Position numbers and translations under genes: made by a program | Notes under the pieces: model-generated | The model's database searches: none | What the model was told of the DNA's origin: nothing | What the model saw: the letters and a program-made list of their open reading frames with translations, nothing else | Part shown: positions 6,064-12,055 of the stretch, piece after piece | Layout of the letters: each line of letters begins with the position of its first letter | Numbering within the stretch: the first letter of the stretch is position 1 | Source: Caldilineae bacterium | GTDB lineage: Bacteria; Chloroflexota; Anaerolineae; JAAEKA01 | DNA: 12,055 nucleotides | Assembly: GCA_020634555.1 (NCBI GenBank) | Contig: JACKBK010000064.1 | Coordinates: forward strand, 1 to 12,055 | Direction: 5' to 3'

Positions 6064-6089
6064 ACGGGCGCTGCGTTTGCAGTTATAAT
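6061..6089 (+). promoter_or_regulatory. Near-consensus sigma-70 promoter of the acyl-CoA ligase gene
   Basis: TTGACG (6061-6066) and a perfect TATAAT (6084-6089) are separated by 17 bp, the optimal spacing. The predicted start near 6096 gives a leader of about 100 nt before the ATG at 6195. Confidence 0.85.
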
Positions 6090-6194
6090 GTGAACAACAG
6101 AACAATACCGAGGCGTGTCTGGATTGAGCCCAGCCGCTGCCTGCCTGATAGTTCCACCTCAAGGCGTTGGCAATACACGAAACGAGGTTCCACG

Positions 6195-7919
6195 ATGGAA
6201 AAACCCTGGTTAGCACATTATGAGGATGGTGTGCCGGCTCAACTTGACTATCCGGCGGTTGCCTTGCATCAAATGCTGGATGAGACGGTTGTGCGCTACG
6301 GCTCGCAAACCGCGGTCAAGATGGTGTTGCGTTACCTGCCCGGCGGGCTGATCGTTGGCATGCAGATGTCCTACAACGAGTTGAAGGATAAGGTCGATCG
6401 GCTGGCGACCGCTCTCTGGGAGATGGGAGTGCGCAAGGGTGACCGGGTGGCCGTCCAGCTTCCCAACTCGCCGCACACGTTGATCGCCTTTTATGCGGCG
6501 CTGAAGATTGGCGCGATCGTGGTCAACACCAATCCGATCTACACCCCGCGTGAGATGCAGCACCAGCTCAGCGACTCCGGCGCGGAGACCATGATCCTGC
6601 TCAACAGCTTTTATCCGAAGTTGCAGGAGATCCAGGCCAGGACGGCCGTCAAGCGGGTGATCATCTGCCGCATCAACGACTTCACCGGTTTCCCTTTCAA
6701 TCGCATGGTCCAACGCACACAGGCCAAGGAAGGCCAGTGGGTCGATGTGGACGAAGGTGACGGCGTCTGGCAGTTCACCAGCCTGCTGGAAAAGTATCCG
6801 CCGACGCCGCCGGCTATCGCTGTTGAACCCGACGATATCGCTCTGTTCCAGTACACTGGCGGCACCACCGGCGTGCCCAAGGCTGCCATGTTGAGCCATC
6901 ATAACCTGGTGGCCAACGTCGTTCAGTGCTCCAACTGGCTGACGGATCTGGAGCCGGGCATCGAGGTGTTCATGGGCGCCATTCCGTTCTTCCATGTGTT
7001 TGGCATGACGGTAGCCATGGCGCTCAGCATCTACTGCGGCGGCAGGCTAATTGTAGTGCCCAACCCGCGGCCCATCGACAACGTCATGAACCAGATCCAG
7101 CGCGAGAAGGCGACGATCTTCCCAGGCGTGCCGACCATGTACATCGGTGTCATCAACCACCCCGAGGTCAAGAAATACGATCTGACCACTGTCAAAGCCT
7201 GCATCAGCGGCGCAGCACCACTGCCTATGGATGTGCAGGAGAAGTTCGGCCAGATCACCGGCGGGCGGCTGGTAGAAGGTTACGGGCTGACCGAGGCAGC
7301 GCCTGTGACTCACTGCAACCCGGTTTACGGCCTGCGCAAGGCCGGTTCCATCGGCGTGCCGCTGCCGGATGTCGAGGCACGGCTGGTTTCGCTGGAACCG
7401 GACGCGGACGGCAAGTTCCAGGACGTGGCGCCTGGCGACGAAGGCGAGTTGGCGCTGCGCGGCCCGCAGGTGATGATGGGATACTGGAACATGCCTGACG
7501 AGACGGCCAACGTCAAGGACGACGAGGGGTGGCTTTACACCGGCGACATCGCCAAGATGGACGAGGACGGCTACTTCTACATTGTCGATCGCAAGAAGGA
7601 GTTGATCATCGCCGGCGGCTATAACATCGTCCCCAGGGAGGTGGAGGAAGTGCTGTTCATGCATCCGGCAGTCTTCGAAGCCGTCGTGGCCGGCATTCCG
7701 CACCCTGTGCGCGGCGAAACCGTCAAGGCCTACGTGGTGTTGAAACCGGGCGCGACCGCCACCGCCGACGAGCTGATCGCCTTCTGCCGCGAGAACCTGG
7801 CGCCCTACAAGGTGCCCAGAGAGGTGGAGTTCCGCAGCGAACTACCCAAGAGCATGGTGGGCAAGTTCCTGCGCCGCGTGCTGGTCGAAGAGGAAGCACG
7901 CAAGGCGGCTGGCCAGTAA
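6195..7919 (+). CDS. Long-chain fatty-acid–CoA ligase (AMP-forming, ANL superfamily)
   Basis: The 574-residue enzyme activates fatty acids with ATP to acyl-adenylate and then acyl-CoA, feeding beta-oxidation or lipid synthesis. Motifs in order: ATP/P-loop YTGGTTGVPK (220-229), GYGLTEAAP (362-370), YTGD with D451 as ribose ligand, the hinge DRKKELIIAGGYNI (465-478), and the C-terminal PKSMVGK with catalytic-type K557. The residue after PK in the P-loop is Ala230 where Gly is usual. The size and 'GYNIVPREVEEVL' segment fit FadD/LcfB-type ligases. The frame opens at 6003, but the earlier part overlaps the promoter. ATG at 6195 has GAGG (6184-6187) 7 nt upstream and begins the conserved N-terminus. 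It is monocistronic as far as visible, driven by a strong promoter divergent from trpA, and followed by a hairpin at 7929-7963. Chain-length preference cannot be read from sequence. Confidence 0.93.
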   Translation: MEKPWLAHYEDGVPAQLDYPAVALHQMLDETVVRYGSQTAVKMVLRYLPGGLIVGMQMSYNELKDKVDRLATALWEMGVRKGDRVAVQLPNSPHTLIAFYAALKIGAIVVNTNPIYTPREMQHQLSDSGAETMILLNSFYPKLQEIQARTAVKRVIICRINDFTGFPFNRMVQRTQAKEGQWVDVDEGDGVWQFTSLLEKYPPTPPAIAVEPDDIALFQYTGGTTGVPKAAMLSHHNLVANVVQCSNWLTDLEPGIEVFMGAIPFFHVFGMTVAMALSIYCGGRLIVVPNPRPIDNVMNQIQREKATIFPGVPTMYIGVINHPEVKKYDLTTVKACISGAAPLPMDVQEKFGQITGGRLVEGYGLTEAAPVTHCNPVYGLRKAGSIGVPLPDVEARLVSLEPDADGKFQDVAPGDEGELALRGPQVMMGYWNMPDETANVKDDEGWLYTGDIAKMDEDGYFYIVDRKKELIIAGGYNIVPREVEEVLFMHPAVFEAVVAGIPHPVRGETVKAYVVLKPGATATADELIAFCRENLAPYKVPREVEFRSELPKSMVGKFLRRVLVEEEARKAAGQ

Positions 7920-7928
7920 TCGATTACG

Positions 7929-7963
7929 AGGTGACAGTCGCTTTAGGCAAGTGACTGTCACCT
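7929..7963. repeat. Perfect 11-bp inverted repeat after the acyl-CoA ligase
   Basis: AGGTGACAGTC (7929-7939) and GACTGTCACCT (7953-7963) form a perfect 11-bp stem that extends inward by a G·T and a C-G pair. It begins 10 bp after the ligase stop codon and lacks a downstream T-tract. It could act as an mRNA 3'-end hairpin, a non-canonical terminator, or one copy of a dispersed palindromic repeat. Confidence 0.65.
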
Positions 7964-8022
7964 TCCAAATGCGCAATGTATGCGCTGTGCAAACTCATCA
8001 TCCGCAGCGTCTCCCCAAGAAG

Positions 8023-8143
8023 CTGTTTGAAAAGACTTCGGAAGTCGCCGATTTCCTGCAACGACCGGCCTGCTACTGCTGAAATATCCTCTGTCTGGCA
8101 ACCCGGCGACTTCCGAAGTCTGCGTGGACGACTTTTCAAACAG
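8023..8143. mobile_element. MITE-like element with 28-bp interrupted inverted repeats
   Basis: The left arm is two contiguous blocks, 8023-8034 (12 nt) and 8035-8050 (16 nt). Both recur exactly as reverse complements on the right at 8132-8143 and 8104-8119, but there the blocks are separated by 12 extra bases (8120-8131). The 16-nt block overlaps a near-perfect small palindrome (GACTTC-G-GAAGTC, 8034-8046). The centre (8051-8103) is 53 bp with no coding potential. No transposase and no clear target-site duplication is seen. Size, terminal inverted repeats and lack of genes fit a non-autonomous element or a large REP-like palindrome. Its right end is 16 bp upstream of the -35 box of the protease promoter. 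Confidence 0.65.
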
Positions 8144-8159
8144 TCGCTATGCGGGAAAG

Positions 8160-8189
8160 TTGGCAACTTTATTATCTCGTGGGTATAAT
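8160..8189 (+). promoter_or_regulatory. Sigma-70-type promoter of the subtilase gene
   Basis: TTGGCA (8160-8165) and a perfect TATAAT (8184-8189) are 18 bp apart. The predicted start near 8196 would leave a leader of about 360 nt before the protease ATG at 8560. No better promoter is evident closer to the gene. Confidence 0.75.
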
Positions 8190-8195
8190 GGCGTT

Positions 8196-8559
8196 GTCAG
8201 CGCAGCCCATTTCGTTTGCTGACTCTATCTAAGTACTGTGATCCGCAGTCACGGATCGAGTCCCCCCTTTCAATTGCAGGTCTTTCCGTATCGACGAAGC
8301 ACAAACATGCTTCGCCCGCGTCGGTCATTGCCAAGTGCCGTGACGACATGTGTCCAGCAACGCTTCATTCAGCGCCAGCCGGCACATTTATCCGACAGGA
8401 GGTGAAAACGACGAGAATCCCCCCTTTCTAAACAAGACGGACACGTCCATTGTGTCATCTGTCTTGTCCAGTTCTGTCGATTTGAAACTCAATGTTGTAA
8501 GTCCGCCGGTTTCTCGCGCAGCGCGATTGGCCGTGGACAAGTAAGGAGACTCCCCTACA
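8196..8559 (+). promoter_or_regulatory. Long, structured, apparently non-coding leader of the subtilase gene
   Basis: No credible gene is seen in these 364 bases: the open frames are short and lack family features. Possible helices are 8196-8201/8218-8223, 8240-8245/8252-8257, 8295-8301/8308-8314, 8335-8340/8380-8385, and 8432-8438/8461-8467 enclosing 8440-8444/8452-8456. The segment 8319-8323 can pair either with 8292-8296 or with 8343-8347, so alternative folds are possible. A strong Shine-Dalgarno-like AGGAGGT at 8397-8403 has no start codon at a usable distance. A C6T3 run occurs twice (8262-8270, 8419-8427). I recognise no known riboswitch class. Confidence 0.5.
8542..8549 (+). promoter_or_regulatory. 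Ribosome binding site of the subtilase gene
   Basis: TAAGGAGA lies 10-11 nt before the ATG at 8560 and fixes the start, which also opens directly into a signal peptide. Confidence 0.85.
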
Positions 8560-11500
8560 ATGAAGCTTCGATTCGCGATCGCGCTAGTTGCCATCCTGAC
8601 CCTCTCGATGGTTGCTGGCTCCGCAGTAGCGGCACCTGCCGGCCCGTCCAATGCTGGGCAGCAGGGCGGTATCTTGCTCCAGCCGGCCGACGCTACCGGC
8701 CCGGCTCTCTACATAGTTCAACTTTCCGATCCTCCGCTGGCCAGCTACTATGGCGGCATCGAGAGCTACGCCCCTACCAGCCCCGTGGTCACCGGTCAGC
8801 GCAAGCTTAACATGACCAGCGATGCCAGCATCGCTTACATGGATTACCTGGACGGCGTTCAGGCAGCCATGTTGAGCACCATCAACCAGACTTTGGGCCG
8901 TGACGTGGTCGCCTCCATGCAGTGGAACGTGGCCTACAACGGCTTTGCCATCGAGATTTCACCGGAAGAAGCTGCCCAGGTTGCAGCGCTGGATGGCGTT
9001 AAGGTCGTTCAGCGCGAGTTCATTCGCTATCCCCAAACCGATGTCGGCCCTGAGTGGATCGGCGCCGATAACATCTGGAACGGATCAGCGACGGGCAGCC
9101 AGTACAAAGGTGAAGGGATCATCGTTGGCATCATCGACACCGGCATCAACCTGGAGCACCCCTCTTTTGCCGCGGTAGGTGGTGATGGCTACGTCCACAC
9201 CAACCCCCTGGGTTCCGGCAATTATCTTGGGGACTGCCTGACCAATCCAGGTACCTATGTCTGCAACGATAAGACCATCGGCTACTACAACTACTTCAAT
9301 GATGGCGTCGATGACAGCGACGGCCATGGTAGCCACACCGGAAGCACCACGGCCGGCAACTACCTGCAACAGGGCACAGTTGATCTCAGCCCGTACGATC
9401 TCTACAGCCCGGCGATCTCCGGCGTGGCTCCTCATGCCAACGTGATTGGCTACAAGGCGTGCTGTACAGGCAGCGCCCTGTTGTCCGCGATTAACCAGGC
9501 TACGGCCGACGGCGTGGACGTGATCAACTACTCCATCGGCGGCGGCACCAGCAATCCCTGGGCCGACGCAGACTCGGTGGCCTTCCTGGCTGCCCAGGAC
9601 GCCGGTGTCGTGCCGGTCACATCGGCTGGCAACGACGGTCCCGGCGCCAGCACTGTTGGCTCCCCCGGCGACGCTCCATGGATGCTCACTGTCGGCGCCA
9701 GTACTCATAACCGTGCCGGCATCAATGCCCTGGTCGATATGTCGGGCGGCGATACAACGCCTCCGGTGGATTTGGTCGGCAAGAGCTTTTCACTGGGCAC
9801 CGGTCCGACCCCCGTACCGATTGTCTACGCCGGCAACTATGGCGATGCGCTCTGCCTCAACCCCTTCGCGCCAGCTACCTTCAGCGGCCAGATCGTGGTC
9901 TGTGACCGCGGCACCAATGCCCGCGTGGCCAAGGGATACAATGTACTGCAAGGCGGCGCTGGCGGCATGGTCCTGGCCAACACCGATCCCGGCCAGTCGC
10001 TGAACGGCGATGTCCATTGGCTGCCGGCTGTGCAGCTCGATTCGGTTCAGGGCACTGCCCTGAAGACATGGCTTGCCAGCGGCTCCGGCCACATGGGCAC
10101 TATTGAGGGAACGACCCTCAGTTTTGATCCTGCCAACGGCGACATCATGGCCGGCTTCAGCTCGCGCGGCCCGCTGGTGAACAACGCCCCTGACATCATC
10201 AAGCCTGACGTGACCGCACCGGGCGTCGATATCATCGCTGCCTACCGCGATCTGCCGCCTGGGCCTGAAGATCCCACCCAGAACTACGCCGTCGTCAGCG
10301 GCACCTCCATGTCGAGCCCGCACACAGCAGGCGCAGCTGCGCTGCTCAGCGGTCTCTACCCCGACTGGACGCCGTCCGAGATCAAGGCAGCGATGATGAG
10401 CACCGGCAAGGTAACCGGCGTCTACAAAGAAGACTATATCACTCAGGCTGATCCGTTCGACATGGGCGGCGGCCGCGTTCAGGTTGATCAGGGCGCCCTG
10501 GCAGGCCTGCTGTTTGACGTGGCTCCCGGCGCGTTCCAGGCTGCAAACCCCGGCGTCGGCGGCAGCCCCGCGTCGCTCAACCTGGCCAGCCTCGGCAATG
10601 ACGAATGCGGCGGCTCCTGCATCTGGTACCGCACGGTCGAGGCTGTGGACGATGGCATGTGGACAACCAGCACTACCGCTGCCGCGGGCTTGACCATTTC
10701 TGTTGAGCCGGCCAGCTTCTCGTTGAACGCCGGCGAAACACAGATGATCACCGTCACAGCCAATGTTGGCGTACTTCCGATAGGAGTCTGGGCGTTTGGC
10801 CAGGTCAACCTGACACCAGCACCGCTGGACGGCAGTGGATCGGGCTTTGCTCCGCAGCATCTTCCGGTAGCTGTCAAGCCGTCGGAGTCGGCGCCGATCA
10901 TCGACGTCCACCCCAGCAGCCTGAGCAGCACGCAGGCTCCCAACACCTCCACCAACCAGACACTGAATGTCGGCAACAACGGCACGGCCGCCCTGGACTG
11001 GAGCATCTTCGAGGACAACTCATCCTTGCCAGCGTTGGTGGACTGGAGCGACAACTTTGACAGTTACGCCACCGGTAGCCAGCTTATCGGCCAGGGTGGC
11101 TGGGAAGGCTGGGGCGACAATGCCGCAGCGGGCGCGCTGACAAGCAGCACTCAGGCACGCAGCGCACCCAACTCGGCGGCCATCGAAGTCGACTCAGACC
11201 TGGTACACCAGTACAGCGGCTACACCAGCGGCGTCTGGCACTACACCGCATGGCAGTATGTGCCTGGCAACTTCAGCGGTGAAACCTACTTCATCCTGTT
11301 GAACGAGTACACATCTACCGGCGGCGGTGATGGTAACTGGTCGGTCCAGGTACACTTCAACTCCGCCACTGGCCAGGTGCTGGCCGATGGCGTCGGTTCA
11401 GTGTTCCCACCCCTGTCACTGATCACCGATCAGTGGGTGGAGCTCCGCGTCGAGATCAACCTGGACGCTGACACGCAGACCTTCTACTACGACAATCAGG

Positions 11501-12055
11501 TGCTCTACACGGGTAGTTGGAGCGAAGGTGTCAGCGGCGGCGGATCCATCAACATCGCGGCCGTAGACCTGTTTGCGAATGGCGCCTCGACCGTCTACTA
11601 TGACGATCTGAGCCTGGTGGCGGCGGCAGCGACCTGCGATGCACCCGATGACATTCCGTGGGCCAGCGTTAACCCGACAGCAGGCACAACGCCACCAACT
11701 GGCAACGTACCGGTCAACGTGACCTTCAACTCCACCGGCCTGTCCGATGGCACGTTCAACGGCACGCTGTGCGTCGAGAGCAACGACCCGACCACCCCGT
11801 TGGTGCAAGTACCGCTGGAGCTCACCGTGCAAACGGGTGGCGATCCCAACATTGATGTCAACCCGCTGAGTATGGAAAGCACCCAGGGAACCAACACATC
11901 GACCCAGCAGCAGCTCACCGTGGCGAACATCGGCGGCGGGACGCTGAACTGGATGATCGACGAAGAAGATACCACTATCCTGCCGTTCAGCAACGGCAAC
12001 ACCACGCCCGACCTGGCATCGGCCGGCGAAAACGTCGGCGACACGCCAGCCGGTG
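8560..12055 (+). CDS. Secreted subtilisin-like serine protease (peptidase S8), 3' end outside window
   Basis: At least 1165 residues are visible and the frame is open to the window end. Residues 1-25 are a Sec signal peptide (KLR, hydrophobic core, AVA-A cleavage near 24/25). An inhibitor-I9-type propeptide follows (about 50-155). The catalytic domain carries D193 (GIIDTG), H256 (DGHGSHT), oxyanion N358 (SAGNDGP) and S583 (SGTSMSSPHTAG), so it should be active. A PA (protease-associated) domain is inserted at roughly 405-525. After S8 come an Fn3-like domain (about 660-773), half an Ig-like domain beginning 'DVHPSSLSST' (782), a concanavalin A/LamG-like domain (828-1020), the other half 'DIPWASVNPTAGTT' (1031-1090), and a second Ig-like repeat from 1099. 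The protein is exported to hydrolyse extracellular proteins, and the C-terminal domains probably bind polymer or surface. Long antisense frames here are shadows. Confidence 0.95.
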   Translation, partial: MKLRFAIALVAILTLSMVAGSAVAAPAGPSNAGQQGGILLQPADATGPALYIVQLSDPPLASYYGGIESYAPTSPVVTGQRKLNMTSDASIAYMDYLDGVQAAMLSTINQTLGRDVVASMQWNVAYNGFAIEISPEEAAQVAALDGVKVVQREFIRYPQTDVGPEWIGADNIWNGSATGSQYKGEGIIVGIIDTGINLEHPSFAAVGGDGYVHTNPLGSGNYLGDCLTNPGTYVCNDKTIGYYNYFNDGVDDSDGHGSHTGSTTAGNYLQQGTVDLSPYDLYSPAISGVAPHANVIGYKACCTGSALLSAINQATADGVDVINYSIGGGTSNPWADADSVAFLAAQDAGVVPVTSAGNDGPGASTVGSPGDAPWMLTVGASTHNRAGINALVDMSGGDTTPPVDLVGKSFSLGTGPTPVPIVYAGNYGDALCLNPFAPATFSGQIVVCDRGTNARVAKGYNVLQGGAGGMVLANTDPGQSLNGDVHWLPAVQLDSVQGTALKTWLASGSGHMGTIEGTTLSFDPANGDIMAGFSSRGPLVNNAPDIIKPDVTAPGVDIIAAYRDLPPGPEDPTQNYAVVSGTSMSSPHTAGAAALLSGLYPDWTPSEIKAAMMSTGKVTGVYKEDYITQADPFDMGGGRVQVDQGALAGLLFDVAPGAFQAANPGVGGSPASLNLASLGNDECGGSCIWYRTVEAVDDGMWTTSTTAAAGLTISVEPASFSLNAGETQMITVTANVGVLPIGVWAFGQVNLTPAPLDGSGSGFAPQHLPVAVKPSESAPIIDVHPSSLSSTQAPNTSTNQTLNVGNNGTAALDWSIFEDNSSLPALVDWSDNFDSYATGSQLIGQGGWEGWGDNAAAGALTSSTQARSAPNSAAIEVDSDLVHQYSGYTSGVWHYTAWQYVPGNFSGETYFILLNEYTSTGGGDGNWSVQVHFNSATGQVLADGVGSVFPPLSLITDQWVELRVEINLDADTQTFYYDNQVLYTGSWSEGVSGGGSINIAAVDLFANGASTVYYDDLSLVAAAATCDAPDDIPWASVNPTAGTTPPTGNVPVNVTFNSTGLSDGTFNGTLCVESNDPTTPLVQVPLELTVQTGGDPNIDVNPLSMESTQGTNTSTQQQLTVANIGGGTLNWMIDEEDTTILPFSNGNTTPDLASAGENVGDTPAG

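Noticed and set aside
6210..6995. Minus-strand 261-codon frame antisense to the acyl-CoA ligase
   Set aside because: The plus strand carries all ANL motifs; the antisense translation is His/Arg-rich shadow sequence.
7924..8188. Short open frames of 70-80 codons on both strands after the acyl-CoA ligase
   Set aside because: They run across the MITE-like inverted repeats and the protease promoter and show no coding character or ribosome sites.
9790..10911. Long minus-strand open frame of 373 codons antisense to the protease
   Set aside because: The plus strand here encodes the PA domain and the catalytic Ser motif of a clear subtilase. The antisense frame has no domain, no Shine-Dalgarno and arises from G/C-rich third positions.

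Overview
The window is about 60% G+C and looks like the chromosome of a Gram-negative-like, non-proteobacterial organism, most likely a member of the Chloroflexota (Anaerolineae/Caldilineae-type). That assignment is an inference. It rests on the large secreted subtilase carrying repeated Ig-like 'LDW…DIPW' modules, the many short palindromic repeats between genes, and the overall gene mix. No rRNA, tRNA, CRISPR array, transposase or phage gene is visible.

Layout. (1) 1-504 (+): C-terminal part of an unrecognised protein, followed by an inverted pair of short palindromes and a convergent, probably bidirectional terminator. (2) 712-1783 (-): a ferritin-like di-iron protein and, upstream of it, a PRPP-dependent phosphoribosyltransferase with a recognisable promoter at 1839-1866. 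(3) 2011-4848 (-): a tightly overlapping three-gene operon made of a small membrane-anchored unknown protein, a GMC-type FAD oxidoreductase and an NAD(P)-dependent extended SDR. (4) 4996-5871 (-): tryptophan synthase alpha chain (trpA), with no trpB or other trp gene beside it. (5) 6016-6089: a compact divergent promoter region with back-to-back -35 boxes that drives trpA leftwards and a long-chain acyl-CoA ligase (6195-7919, +) rightwards. (6) 7920-8559: a non-coding stretch holding a hairpin behind the ligase, a MITE-like element with interrupted 28-bp inverted repeats, a near-consensus promoter and a structured leader of about 360 nt. (7) 8560 to the window end (+): a secreted subtilisin-family protease whose 3' end lies outside the window.

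The metabolic genes do not form one pathway. The GMC/SDR pair plus small membrane protein is the part least explained by known systems: an FAD-dependent alcohol oxidation coupled to an NAD(P)-dependent reduction would be a sensible two-step epimerase, but that is only a hypothesis. The other points worth a second look are the three palindromes matching the ATTCCC-N8-GGGAAT pattern, the MITE-like element, the long protease leader, and the lectin-like domain nested inside an Ig-like domain of the protease.
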